Counted from the first letter of the stretch, positions 1-10,107 are shown. The stretch is DNA of 64,000 nt from Pseudo-nitzschia pungens (GCA_037355855.1 CM074763.1:5270001-5334000), one strand, 5' to 3'. Notes: generated by a model not told the origin, from the sequence alone. A program made the numbers and translations.

Positions 1-2387
1 CTTGCTACATGCGTTGATATTTGCTCGTCAGCAAAAATAAGGGGATTGCAATAACAACAATAGCACATCGAGTGCTGGCAAATAGTGAGACTACAGAGGA
101 TACTGTTCGAACGCTATTGCATACACTTAGTTATTACATGATAGTCTCCTAGAGGTGCATCGGAATCATCGAAAGGGGAGGGCGTGATAGTGTTTTATTT
201 TAGAGTGGAAAAGAAAGAGTGAATACTAGTGGAGGGAGCTGAGCCAAAGCGCTCAGCTCTGTATCGTGACAGCGCTTTGCTAACTCGTAGAATAACAGAG
301 CTCTGAAGCTCCAGTACTGTATTCTACGGAGTAGCATAGGGAGTGGTGTTAGCGCACGGAGTAGCGTTAGCGCTTAATTAGATCAAATCGTGTGCTAGCG
401 CGTGCTAGCGCTACCTCGCTTAGTAACTGTCTGGGTCAGGCGTCCGTTCAGTACATATTGTACACAATGACCCGACCCCGGCGGTAGCATAGTATCTTAG
501 CATGGTAGCATGGTAGGTTAGCATATCCAGTATCTCGTAGCATTAGCAACCCTAACCTTGTAGCACTCAGCTACACTGTATTAGTGCAGATGCTATACCC
601 GGGGTATGTACAACTGGTACAAATTGTACGCGACAACCCCGGTATACTATATGGAGTTAGCATCCCATACCAAACAGGATAAGCCTGTTGCTAAGCCTGT
701 TGCTAAGGAGCCTGTATGCTAAGCTGTATGCTAACCTGTATGCTAAGCCTGTATGCTAAGCCTGTATGCTACCACTTAGCACACAGCTCCTAGCACTCAG
801 CTCAGCTCCTCAGCTCCTAGTGGGGAGCTACCAGGTGCTACTCACTGTGGCCCCAGTACACTCCTCCACACAGGAGCCCTAGCACTACAGTCTGTAGCAT
901 CACCTTGAATATCAACATATACAAGAACTGGCTCTGTGACTAACACTGTTGGCATAACACTAGAATTCATATGACTTCTCCTGGCTTCCCGTGCTAGATC
1001 TTCTTGCTTGCTTTCCTTCTTGTTGTCTCAAACCCCCAAGTATTGCAGGAGGTTCTTCTTGTCCTTTTCTAAAGTGGTGATTGAAATTCTGGATTGGGGA
1101 TACTACTAGCCTCGTCACCAGTTCCAACAAGTTGAAATAATATGAATGAGGAGTACTGACATAATGCTACAAATAGTAGTATTAGTACTATTACTACTAG
1201 TATCATGCTGCTGTAAGCTGATGTTGCTCGTCAGCAAGAGATAGAAGAATAACAAGAGCAGCAGCAATAGTAGTACTAGTAGTATGAGGTAGTACTTACT
1301 ACTAATTTGAAGGGGATCAGAACAAACCTCTGTACTACTAGTGTATTCGTGACACCAACAGCTTGCTGTATCATAGTAGTACGTCGTAATCTTATGCTGA
1401 AGGCCTGTACAAAGTATTATTCTTAATCGTGTTGCTTGCTATCTTGCGCGCTTGCTCGCGCTGTAGGGTAACCTTATGTACAGACCCTACCCCACGGCGA
1501 TAGTATAGTACAATAAGGTATCCGTGTAGCACACTGCTCACAATACAATGTCATCCTTAACCCTGTAGCACCATGCTAACAATATGCTTTGGAATTGGTA
1601 CGAATCCTACACAAGAAGGACCCAGTATCCTAGTAGCCAATAGTAGTAGCCTCCCCCTGTTACAGTATCTTGCTAAGTCTGTTGGTAAGCCTATTGCTAA
1701 GCATCCTGTTGAGCATCCTGTTAAGCATCTTGTAGACAGTTACTAGAGGCTAAGGTATGTAGCTCTTATACAGATCCTTACACACCAGCAGTGACCCAGC
1801 AAGAACATTCTACTACTATACTTAGCATGTAAAGATTGTGCTTGTCAGCAAGAGAGAGAAAGGAAGCAACAGAAATAACAACACCAGTAGCACACAGAGT
1901 ACTGGTGATAAGGGATAAGGCAATGACAAAGAGACCAGCATACAATCAGCTCCAGCATTGTTGTTGCATACACTAGAAGCAAAGTAGCTACTTCTGTATC
2001 ACTAGTTTGTGCTTCGTACTAAATCCTACTATGTACTTCCCAAACCTATTATTTGCACCCTGTACCGTAGCACCAATACTTTTACTTTAATGGTTTCTTG
2101 CATTCTTCCGCTACGTCTATGGGAACTTGCTCCCGCTAACTTCAGGGCTGGGTAAACGGTTCCAATACCTATTGTAGGTGCTGACCATACCACACAGTTA
2201 TAGCATACTACCGAAGCATATTACTAGCTTCATAGTAAGCATCCCTCACCATGTTGAGGAATATCTTCAAAGATGGTGGTTGCATCATGTGCAACAAGCC
2301 CCACTTTTCTTCCAGCAGGTCAAGAATTCTCAACAAACACTTAGGAAAAACTTCCTATTTGTGTTTTGTAATAACAGCAGCAACAAC
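1..2387. repeat. Degenerate repeat-rich DNA left of the retrotransposon
   Basis: No gene is visible. The stretch is made of short diverged repeats. A unit beginning with the near-palindrome TTGCTCGTCAGCAA occurs near 21, 1224 and 1839; the first and third copies remain alignable for about 130 bp. A GTATGCTAAGCCT-like unit is repeated in tandem at about 681-772. A block with TTGTAC followed by CCCCGG recurs near 463 and 625, with a weaker version near 1475. The right end (about 2180-2387) was contiguous with 8431 onward before the LTR element inserted, so it is probably part of the same old retroelement relic. Function unknown. Confidence 0.5.
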
Positions 2388-2581
2388 TGCCATACCCCGG
2401 GTCTACTAGTAGTGTTTACGATAGTAGTGATATGCAAATTGTGAGCTCTATCATTTAGTCTATCTGCTATTGGATTCAGCAGTCTCGAAATCGGCGATTC
2501 CAGAGACTCGCTAATCGTAATCCAATCCTTATCCTTAATCCAATCACGAACGGGTTCGTGACTGTATTCCGGTGCACGGCA
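2388..2581 (-). repeat. 3' LTR of the gypsy element
   Basis: 194 bp, identical on reading to 8232-8425, starting TG and ending CA. ACAAC immediately outside (2383-2387) is one half of the target-site duplication. The pol stop codon (2600-2602) lies about 20 bp away, so the 3' untranslated segment is very short. Confidence 0.95.
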
Positions 2582-2599
2582 TGCTCCTCCATGGTACTG

Positions 2600-5296
2600 T
2601 TACGATTCAATGCTATTCCTGCAATAATAGGGGTGCACTCTCCTAATGTTAACCCGGTCGGTTACAAAGGGAGCAGTTTCAATAGTTACAGTTCCATTAT
2701 CATGGGCCTTGAGCACCTTGTAAGGTCCTTGCCGTGGGAAGGATAGTTTTGGAATGATGCCCTTCCTTTCCAGGGTGACATAGTCTCCTTCTTTGTAGAC
2801 ATGGGGAATCCTCTTCTGGTTCTCCCTGATGTTGCTCTTGTGGATGCTTTTCTGCTTCCGTGCTTGGATTGCTTCCCAATCCACTGGGAAGTTCACCGGC
2901 ATGAACATGTCTCTACCAAACACCAGTTGCGCTGGGGAGTACCCCAGGGTGGTGTGGATGGCACTTCTGATGGCATATGCTGCCTTGGTGGTGAATTCCT
3001 CAAAAGGGTCCTTCTCGTGGAGGTCCCTGTTTTCCAGGTTGAAGGATAACAAGCAGTCCTTTAACACCTGGTGGATCCTTTCCAACACTGAGTTGGATTG
3101 CGGATTCCATGCCCCACTGGGCTTTCTTTTCATCCCCATGTTCTCGCAGAGCTCTTGGAACTCTGCTTTGAACTCACTCCCACCATCAAAGCCAATTTCC
3201 TTTGGGCGCGGATATCTTGCCAGCCATGTACTGTCCAACAATCGTTGAGTTTCTGCTGCGTTTGGGGAGTCCTTCAGGTGAGCCAGTTCAAACCATCCGG
3301 TCACTGGATCCACCATGGTGAGGACATGGATTTGGTAGTCTTTACCATTTTTGTTATGAACAGTTGCAGGTCCCCAGAGGTCCACATTGACCCTTTGCCA
3401 TTTGATGACCTCAGCTGCTTTTTCCGGTAGTAGTCCATACTTCTTCCGGCCACTCTTTTTAAACATCTGGCACGTGTGACAGTGCTTACAGAGGTCCTGG
3501 ACGTCCTTTCGTAGGCCTTTCCAGGTGAAGACTGAGCGTATGCTCTGTTCCATTCTCTTTTCTCCCGGGTGTACCAACATGGTGTGGTACCACTCCATCA
3601 CTCTTTGTTTGAGCTTGTCGGGAATCAGGATTTTGCCTTCTTTGTGGATGAGACTGAAACCTTCCACATTTTTGGTGGTTAGGCCTTTGTCTTTTTCCAA
3701 AGCATTCATGATTTCCGTGTCCTTCTGTTGGTAGAACTGAATCATGTCCGGAGCAAGTGGGAATGCACTATTGCCCTGGAATTCTTCCGGTGTTTCTCCA
3801 AGTGGGAATAGGAGTTGCCGGAGGTGCGCTTCCTCATCCGCGTAGGTGAGGGGTTTATTTGGTGGTAGCCATTCCACCATGTCTGCTGGGTCATCTGTGA
3901 TGTCCAGTCGGGACAACGCGTCTGCTGCATCATTTTCTTTGCCAGCCACGTGTTTGACTATCGGATGGAACTCCTCCATGAGAAGTCGCCATCGTACCAT
4001 TCGCTGTGTAGGCATCTGCTGGTATAGCAGGTTCAGATGGTCCGTGTGAATGGTTACATCTTGTCCTCGTAGGATTCCTTCAAACGCTTTTAAGCCTTCC
4101 ACTATACCAAGGAGTTCTTTTTCCCCGACAGTGTAGTTGAGCTGCGCTGAGTTCAGTTTCCTTGTGTAGAAACCAAGGGGTTTGCCATCTTGGCATACGG
4201 TTGCGCCGAGCTGCCTGTCGCTGGCGTCTGAGTAGAGATGAAATGGTTTCGTAAAATCCGGGAATGCGAGTTTCGCTTCGTCGGCGAGCATCCTCTTCGC
4301 CTCCATGAAAGCTTTCTGCTCTGCTGGTCCCCAGTACCAGTTCATTTTGCCCTTCTTTCCTGCGAGCTTGTTGAGGGGAGCAAGGATGTGGGAGCGGCGC
4401 TTCCACATGTCCCTGTAAAAATTGACCATCCCAAGGAACATCTTGAGTTGCTTGGTGTTCTTGGGGGCCTCCAGGCGCTTCATCGCCTCCAGCTTCTTTG
4501 GCTGGGGTTGAATGCCCTCTGTTGTTAAGAGGAATCCCAGATATTCCACTTCTTTTTGCATGAAGAAGGATTTTCTTAGGTTGGCTCGAAAGCCCGCGTC
4601 ATCCAGTCTCTGTAGGACTGTATCGATTTTGTCGAGGTGATCCTGTTCAGACTCCCCCTCGCGTTGGATGATTAAGATGTCGTCGATGTAGACGAGGACA
4701 TAGTCCAGGTCGCCGAGTAGGTTCATCATGACGGACTGGAAGATATCCGGTGCGCATGCGATCCCCATAGCCAATCGCTTGTAGGCATACTTCCCCCATG
4801 GTAGGATTGTGGAGCAGATTTTCTGGCTCTCCTTGCAGATGGGTATGGTGTAATAGCCTTGAGAGAGGTCCAGAGCTGTCACAGATTTGAATTTCTGCAG
4901 ACGTTGGATTGTTTCCCCTATTCGTGGTAGTGGGAACGGCTTCCTTTGAATGGCTGCATTCATTTTACGGAAGTCCGTGAGCACGCGAATGTCCCCTGTC
5001 TTTTTGGGTTGACAAAAGGTGGGAGATGCCCATGGTGAGTCATCATCATGTGGAAGTTTCTCCAGGACTCCGATATCACAGAGTCTGTTGATTTCCTTCC
5101 GGAGTGCTTGTTCAAAGGCATGGGGTACGGAGTAGTACCTCTGCCTGACCGGTTTGACCCCAGGTTGGAGTTCGATAGATACCGGTTCGATATTTTTGAG
5201 CAGTCCCAGGCCTCCTCCAAAGAGAGTGGGGAACTTCTTCAAAGTTTTCTTTAAGGCGTCCTTGGACTTGTCTGTGATCTCCAGATCATTGACCAT
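2600..5296 (-). CDS. pol: Pol part 2: reverse transcriptase, RNase H, integrase
   Basis: An 898-residue frame. The reverse transcriptase (about 60-230) has the YIDD catalytic box in YVLVYIDDILII. The RNase H domain (about 345-460) has YSDAS, a GEKELLGIV glutamate and THTDH-like HTDH. The integrase has an H-H-C-C zinc module (about 575-615; HTMLVHPG ... CKHCHTC), a D,D-35-E core (VDLWGP, FDGGSEF, SVLERIHQ) and a C-terminal GPY module (RQGPYKVL). No chromodomain is seen. The ATG at 5296 is only the first Met after the duplication junction; in the natural element this part would be fused to the protease. A TAA lies in this frame exactly at the junction. RT, RNase H and IN themselves look complete. 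Confidence 0.92.
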   Translation of the reverse strand: MVNDLEITDKSKDALKKTLKKFPTLFGGGLGLLKNIEPVSIELQPGVKPVRQRYYSVPHAFEQALRKEINRLCDIGVLEKLPHDDDSPWASPTFCQPKKTGDIRVLTDFRKMNAAIQRKPFPLPRIGETIQRLQKFKSVTALDLSQGYYTIPICKESQKICSTILPWGKYAYKRLAMGIACAPDIFQSVMMNLLGDLDYVLVYIDDILIIQREGESEQDHLDKIDTVLQRLDDAGFRANLRKSFFMQKEVEYLGFLLTTEGIQPQPKKLEAMKRLEAPKNTKQLKMFLGMVNFYRDMWKRRSHILAPLNKLAGKKGKMNWYWGPAEQKAFMEAKRMLADEAKLAFPDFTKPFHLYSDASDRQLGATVCQDGKPLGFYTRKLNSAQLNYTVGEKELLGIVEGLKAFEGILRGQDVTIHTDHLNLLYQQMPTQRMVRWRLLMEEFHPIVKHVAGKENDAADALSRLDITDDPADMVEWLPPNKPLTYADEEAHLRQLLFPLGETPEEFQGNSAFPLAPDMIQFYQQKDTEIMNALEKDKGLTTKNVEGFSLIHKEGKILIPDKLKQRVMEWYHTMLVHPGEKRMEQSIRSVFTWKGLRKDVQDLCKHCHTCQMFKKSGRKKYGLLPEKAAEVIKWQRVNVDLWGPATVHNKNGKDYQIHVLTMVDPVTGWFELAHLKDSPNAAETQRLLDSTWLARYPRPKEIGFDGGSEFKAEFQELCENMGMKRKPSGAWNPQSNSVLERIHQVLKDCLLSFNLENRDLHEKDPFEEFTTKAAYAIRSAIHTTLGYSPAQLVFGRDMFMPVNFPVDWEAIQARKQKSIHKSNIRENQKRIPHVYKEGDYVTLERKGIIPKLSFPRQGPYKVLKAHDNGTVTIETAPFVTDRVNIRRVHPYYCRNSIES

Positions 5297-5522
5297 AGCG
5301 TCGATATCGACCTTGGAGTAATCTGCGTCCAGTATTTAACGCCTGGTTGGAGTTCGATAGATACCGGTTCAATGTTCTTGAGCAGTCCCAGACCCCCTCC
5401 GAAGAGTGTAGGGAACTTCTTCAATGTGTTCTTCAAGGCTCCCTTAGACGCGTCTGTGATATCCAGGTCATTGACCATGGAGTCTATATCTACTTTGGAG
5501 TAGTCTGCGTCCAGAATTTTGG
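5161..5522 (-). repeat. Tandem duplication of the protease-RT linker
   Basis: Two adjacent copies of about 180 bp (roughly 5161-5340 and 5343-5522), offset by 182 bp. Both encode versions of the same peptide, ending LKKFPTLFGGGLGLLKNIEP and a few more residues. The copies differ at many, mostly third, codon positions, so they are not a simple fresh duplication. The offset is not a multiple of three, which changes frame and puts TAA at the junction. A template switch between two related element RNAs during reverse transcription would produce this; that mechanism is inference. Confidence 0.85.
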
Positions 5523-6045
5523 CTTGCCTTTCCTCCTCCTGTTGGAGGATTGGACTTTGGGTGTTGGCAAAGAATACTGCCTCACATTTGTCCGGGTCGG
5601 AGAGCTCCCCCATTCCCTTCATGGGGATGGAGTCACCCTGCCATGTGATTGTCTGGGAGCTGTATTTGATATCCAGTCCCATTTGTGCCATCAGGTCGGA
5701 TCCTATGATCATGTCATAGGGCACCTCCTCGTGGTGATGGTACTCATCCACTTGGAAGGTCCATTTAATGGTCTTTGAGTTTGAGAATTCTATCAGCCTT
5801 AGTCCCACTGAAGCCGCAGACTTTGTTCGAAATTTGCCCCCATAGGTATTATAGGTAACAGATCGTTGGTCCCGGTTCGTAAGTTGACTTCGGTCGACAA
5901 AGTGTTTTAGGATTATGGACTTGGAGCATCCTGAGTCCAGAAGGCCCCGGAGCATCCTCCCCCTTCCCTTGTGGTCCAACACCTCCACACAGACATCTGC
6001 AAATTGGTTGATTATGCGTGGTCCGGTGTGGATGGTGTCGGCCAT
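5251..6045 (-). CDS. pol: Pol part 1: retroviral-type aspartic protease
   Basis: A 264-residue frame starting at the ATG directly after the gag stop. The active-site triplet Asp37-Ser-Gly occurs in the context LLDSGCSKSI. The flap-side motif YDMIIGSDL follows about 90 residues later, as in retropepsins. It should cleave the Gag-Pol polyprotein. The last part, from about residue 178, is a linker that normally runs into reverse transcriptase. Here it reads through a first copy of the linker up to LQPGVK, crosses a duplication junction, goes out of frame and stops. The normal protease-RT fusion is therefore broken in this copy. Confidence 0.88.
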   Translation of the reverse strand: MADTIHTGPRIINQFADVCVEVLDHKGRGRMLRGLLDSGCSKSIILKHFVDRSQLTNRDQRSVTYNTYGGKFRTKSAASVGLRLIEFSNSKTIKWTFQVDEYHHHEEVPYDMIIGSDLMAQMGLDIKYSSQTITWQGDSIPMKGMGELSDPDKCEAVFFANTQSPILQQEEERQAKILDADYSKVDIDSMVNDLDITDASKGALKNTLKKFPTLFGGGLGLLKNIEPVSIELQPGVKYWTQITPRSISTLWSMIWRSQTSPRTP

Positions 6046-7443
6046 TCATTTGTGGGATCCTTTCTTCTTGAAGGTTTTTCTGTATTTTCTCCGGTACTCC
6101 TTGAGGTCCCTGTCGGAGATATCAATCTCGTCGTCAGAGACTTCATGATCAGCTTGGGCCGTGGCCAGTACATAGGAGTACTCGTGGTTGGAGAGGTTCC
6201 TTCCCCAGTGGGGTTTGGATTGTTGCTCGTTGTCCGAGTCTTCTTTTGCCACAAAATGCTCCTTGAGCAGATTGATGGTTTCCCGGTCGAATTTCCCCTT
6301 CTTGGGTGGTCCTCCGGTTAGTTTCCAGCATTTGCCGGCGTGGGTCTTGCCACAGATTTTGCAAAGTTGCTTATTGTTGTCCATTGGGCGCTTCTTTTTG
6401 TTGGGAGACTTGCTGTTTCCTCCCCCAGAAGTGGCCTTGGAGTTCTTCTTGGTGCCACCGTTTTGTTTTTCCAGTTCGGTGATCCGTTTGCGAAGTTCTT
6501 CTTCGTTTCGGATGGTGGTTTCCAAGTTTTCGAGTTTGTCGATCGTGGTGTTGAAGGAATGGGCAAAGACATCCCATCCAATGTGTTCCAGTTTGTCCCT
6601 CTGGGTGTGGGTCATGCTGGTGTCCAGGATTTCCTTCATCTCGTCGTGAGTGAAGCTGGAAGGTGCCATTCCTGTGGCGGCGCCACTTTCCCAGAGACAT
6701 TCTGGTAGATAGCTTTGTAGTTCGGCCATTCGGTTGGCCCAGGCTCGGATGCCGTGTTTCATGTCGACTCGCATCCCCCGCATAAAGCGGCGGAGGAGGA
6801 TGTACGAGCGTTTCCCGTTCATGTCATTGCCAAAGACTTTCAGTTTGAGGGCGTACATGCATTCCTCAATGACATCCTTTTTGTACTCCTCTGATTGGTA
6901 GTACTTTGTGAGGGTATCGGGTACCTTCTTTTTGGGGATTGGAGTGCCGAGGTCCTCGGGCTCCGTTTCCTCGTCCGATTTTGCCGTGGCAGTCGGTTTG
7001 TCGGTCTTTTGGGTGGAGTTCCCTTCGACTGGCTCCTTGGTCGTGCCAGCGGGAGCTTCTGTGGTTAGGTCGGTTGTTTCGACCTTTTGGATCCGTTTTT
7101 GGACCAGTTTGTTGTTGTGTGTCTTGTGACCTGGTTCGGCATAGTAGGACCGGCCTAGAGTCATTTGGACGATAGAGAGTGCCTCGTTGGAGAGGACCCT
7201 CTGGAGGACGTCCAGTTTCTGGTCTCCTTGGAGTTTGTCATTGCCAGCAATTTTCTGGTCAAAGTCTCTTTTCCAGATGATAAAGAGTTCCGGTCTTTCA
7301 GTGCCGGTGAGTACCTTCAGATAGTCACTGAAGGCTACCCCTCCTTTTTCTGAGTCGATACTCATTTTCACGGTGGTGGCATCTTCCGGCCAGTCCTCTC
7401 GTGTAAAGGTGAAGGGTTTCTGTTTAGTTCCTTTAGACGCCAT
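6046..7443 (-). CDS. gag: Gag polyprotein of the gypsy element
   Basis: A 465-residue frame starting at ATG 7443, the first gene after the 5' leader. The N-terminal two thirds are hydrophilic and helical, as in retrotransposon capsids. A zinc knuckle CKICGKTHAGKC (Cys-X2-Cys-X3-His-X3-Cys), of the short form common in Ty3/gypsy Gag, lies about 85 residues before the end and marks the nucleocapsid part. Gag should coat the element RNA and build the particle in which reverse transcription takes place. The frame ends with TGA at 6048-6046, and the ATG of the protease frame follows with no gap and in the same frame, so Gag and Pol are separated by one stop codon. That suggests stop readthrough or reinitiation rather than the frameshift used by Ty3 itself. 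Confidence 0.9.
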   Translation of the reverse strand: MASKGTKQKPFTFTREDWPEDATTVKMSIDSEKGGVAFSDYLKVLTGTERPELFIIWKRDFDQKIAGNDKLQGDQKLDVLQRVLSNEALSIVQMTLGRSYYAEPGHKTHNNKLVQKRIQKVETTDLTTEAPAGTTKEPVEGNSTQKTDKPTATAKSDEETEPEDLGTPIPKKKVPDTLTKYYQSEEYKKDVIEECMYALKLKVFGNDMNGKRSYILLRRFMRGMRVDMKHGIRAWANRMAELQSYLPECLWESGAATGMAPSSFTHDEMKEILDTSMTHTQRDKLEHIGWDVFAHSFNTTIDKLENLETTIRNEEELRKRITELEKQNGGTKKNSKATSGGGNSKSPNKKKRPMDNNKQLCKICGKTHAGKCWKLTGGPPKKGKFDRETINLLKEHFVAKEDSDNEQQSKPHWGRNLSNHEYSYVLATAQADHEVSDDEIDISDRDLKEYRRKYRKTFKKKGSHK

Positions 7444-8231
7444 GGTTAATCAGTTTCTTTTTATTTACTTTAGTTTAGTTACAGTATTTCTGTAAGTTGT
7501 TATTTGGGGTGGAAATGAGCAAAAAGTGGTTGTTTCAGTTTGCTCCAGTTTCCTCTTTGTCTGCACGATATCCCGTGTTGTAACTGATTTTCCCCTTTCG
7601 TAATACACGTTATTCCGTGTTGTAACTGATTTTGCTTTAGGCTTGTCCAGTGGTGGGAGTTGTTTCTCTCTTTAGTTCCCGGGAATCCTGTGGTTCTCCG
7701 GAGTTGTTTCTGTTTTTATTTCGTGGGATTCGATTCCCGTGGTTCTCCGGCGTTGCTTCCCTATTAAGCAATCACCGGGCCGGTCCCACTTCCTGTCTCC
7801 CGTGGGATTTAGTGGTGTTTAGGTATTTATTTTATACCTGTCCGGATATTTATATGTTCTGGTTTTGGTCGGCATACCCTTTTTGGTCTGTCCGTCCACT
7901 CAGTGTTGGTCCAATTAGTCCATTCACTGGATTATGTGTCTCTTTTTCGACACTCATTATTTTCGATTATTTTTTTTTTTTGTTGTTGTTGTCGACCATG
8001 GTCCTGTTTAGGTCCTTAGGTGTCTCTGTTGCTGCAGTTGCTCCCTGCAATGGAGCTAACTGTTGCTGGGATTGGTATTCCTTAGTGCTGCAGACACCGG
8101 ATGTCCTTTTCCCTGTTTGCTTCTATGTGCCTCCATTTTCTTTTGGCAGTTTCCGACGTCGGTTCCTTTTCGATCGATCGTTCGGTTGTTGCTGCTCATG
8201 GTCTTCAGCACTCAGCTTGATTTTAAAATCA
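7444..8231 (-). other. 5' untranslated leader of the gypsy element
   Basis: About 790 bp between the 5' LTR and the gag ATG with no convincing frame in element orientation. It contains an internal repeat of a TTCCGTGTTGTAACTGATTT-like unit (about 7570-7590 and 7612-7632) and a repeated GTGGTTCTCCGG unit (about 7690 and 7740). The palindrome GATTTTAAAATC abuts the LTR where a primer-binding site would be expected. A packaging or translation role is inference only. Confidence 0.55.
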
Positions 8232-8425
8232 TGCCATACCCCGGGTCTACTAGTAGTGTTTACGATAGTAGTGATATGCAAATTGTGAGCTCTATCATTT
8301 AGTCTATCTGCTATTGGATTCAGCAGTCTCGAAATCGGCGATTCCAGAGACTCGCTAATCGTAATCCAATCCTTATCCTTAATCCAATCACGAACGGGTT
8401 CGTGACTGTATTCCGGTGCACGGCA
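8232..8425 (-). repeat. 5' LTR of the gypsy element (presumed promoter)
   Basis: 194 bp copy of the repeat at 2388-2581. In the element's minus-strand orientation it lies upstream of gag and should carry the promoter. ACAAC (8426-8430) outside it is the second half of the target-site duplication. Confidence 0.95.
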
Positions 8426-9300
8426 ACAACATCAAGAAGCCAGTAGTTTCCAGCAACATACCTGAGATTGGATGTTTGATCTTGTGTTTGAGCAAATTAG
8501 TACTAGTACTAGTAGTACTAGTACTACATAGCTTTTTTATACTTGTCACCCAGCATTTGATAGTTCTGCTGGTACTACTGCATTTAATGTCCAGCTTCAG
8601 CGTTGCACTCAGATCAGATCCAATGACAACAATCATGGTGTTGTAGCTACTACTACTACTATCAGTAGTAGTAGTGGACCTCATCATGATTGTCATGGTT
8701 GTACCCATAAAGTGATGGTAGTCTTTTTGAAATTTGAAAAGGACCGTATCAATCCAAGTCCATTCAAAGCAGAGGTTTTGGTTCAAAACTTCTTGTCACT
8801 GTACTATGATGTATCATGTCACCAGCCACAGATTTTCATACCGCATTTGCACGATCTTCTTACTTTGTGTGTTGCCAAGTTTAGTACTACTACCACCAGC
8901 TTACTTTCTTCTCTAGTTTCTTAGTACTAGTAGAAGTACTACTACTACTCTAACCAACAAGAAAGAGCCCAGTAGTGCTAGTATTTTATGCATTGGAGTA
9001 CCACCAGTCTACTGTGAAGTGCCCCAGCATCAATATGATACTACAGTCATTCTTGTGAATCAGTTGATTGCCTGACTTCGTTTTTTTGTAAACAACACGA
9101 GCTGGAGTCAAGTGGGATTCTGCAGTTGTACTGTTGCTTCGTAGTACTAGTAGTTTTTCTTTTGGTAACCTTACTCGTCTCCACATGCCACACGAATCGA
9201 ACCCTTTTCCAGTCGTGAGATGTATGCATTTTTTCTGGTTAGGACAGCAGTGGTCAACATTTTGCAATTGGTTCATAAAATACTATGTAGTAGTAGCCTT
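8426..9300 (-). pseudogene. Decayed gypsy-type pol relic hosting the younger element
   Basis: On the minus strand, around 8560-8720, the translation contains IGSDLSATLKLDIKCSS, alignable to the protease segment IGSDLMAQMGLDIKYSS of the intact element. It is preceded by FKFQKDYHHFMG against FQVDEYHHHEE. Stops and trinucleotide expansions interrupt it. It is therefore an old relative into which the intact element inserted; the other half of the relic should be about 2180-2387. No functional frame remains. Confidence 0.65.
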
Positions 9301-10107
9301 GACAATGCTGCGATCCATAAAGTGTAGATGTAGGATAATAATAATATGTGTATGTATGTGTGTGTAGTCGTACAAAAATGATGATGATGATGATGATAGC
9401 AATACTCTCTTGTCTATGCATTACAAATACGGTGGACACGCGCTGCAGTGCATTGCATTCCACTGCCCTGTCCTGCAACGGACCCACAGACTCGAAAGGA
9501 TTGTCGGTGCACAACGGTTGCCGCCACTTGCCATGCATCACAACGCAACACAAGGCTCGCATTGCATTCCATTGCATTGCGGATGCAAACAAACAACCAT
9601 CGGATTGCACACAAGTGTATGCCTCTCGTCTCTCGTTGGTTCGTCTCGATGACGAAACCATTCCCATTGCTTGCTCACTTACTTACTTCCCCATACGGAT
9701 AGTGCGAGGTTGTATTATTGTACCGTGCTTCCTCTGAGTACGTACGTACAATCTATTACACAATCGATCATTTATTCTTAGTGACCCATTTCATTCTTCC
9801 ATTCTCTTTCTCCAACCATATAATTTTTCTTGTTTTTCTTTCTGATACATTCCATTCGTTTCATTTCCCCAATACACAGTCGCTTTGGAACCAACTCTTC
9901 CAAGACAGATAAGCCGTTTCAGACAGACGGTGTTGATTGTTCGTTCCATTCCGTTCCTGTTTCTTCTTTCCTCCGTGTTTCCAAAGCATCCATCAATTAC
10001 TACTGCTAACAATTATAATATTTCGCTCTGCTTCATTGCTCGCTCCATGCTTCATTGCGTGCTCCAATTGATTCTTCCAACGCAGCCTCCTTCACCTAGG
10101 ACTTCAC
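9301..10107. other. Intergenic stretch, no gene seen
   Basis: Contains a short (ATG)n microsatellite near 9378-9400 and several short open frames on both strands with no family signature. It includes the 3' flank of the minus-strand Gly/Tyr-rich gene. Confidence 0.6.

Larger units (their letters stand above)
2388..8425 (-). mobile_element. Full-length Ty3/gypsy LTR retrotransposon
   Basis: Two 194-bp direct repeats (2388-2581 and 8232-8425) that read as identical, each TG...CA, enclose gag, protease and RT-RNaseH-integrase frames on the minus strand. The order RT, RNase H, integrase is that of Ty3/gypsy (Metaviridae). The element is flanked by the 5-bp target duplication ACAAC at 2383-2387 and 8426-8430. 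Identical LTRs imply a recent insertion. A short purine run (GGAGGAGCA, minus strand, just before the 3' LTR) could be the polypurine tract. No clear tRNA-type primer-binding site beginning TGG follows the 5' LTR; that position holds the palindrome GATTTTAAAATC instead. The copy carries a frame-breaking duplication in pol. Confidence 0.95.

Noticed and set aside
7725..7745. tRNA B-box-like GATTCGATTCCCG in the retrotransposon leader
   Set aside because: No A box, acceptor stem or anticodon stem could be folded around it. No convincing tRNA, rRNA or snRNA gene was seen anywhere in the window.
9254..9667. 137-codon minus-strand and 129-codon plus-strand frames
   Set aside because: Overlapping frames on both strands in low-complexity DNA with no hydrophobic or domain pattern.
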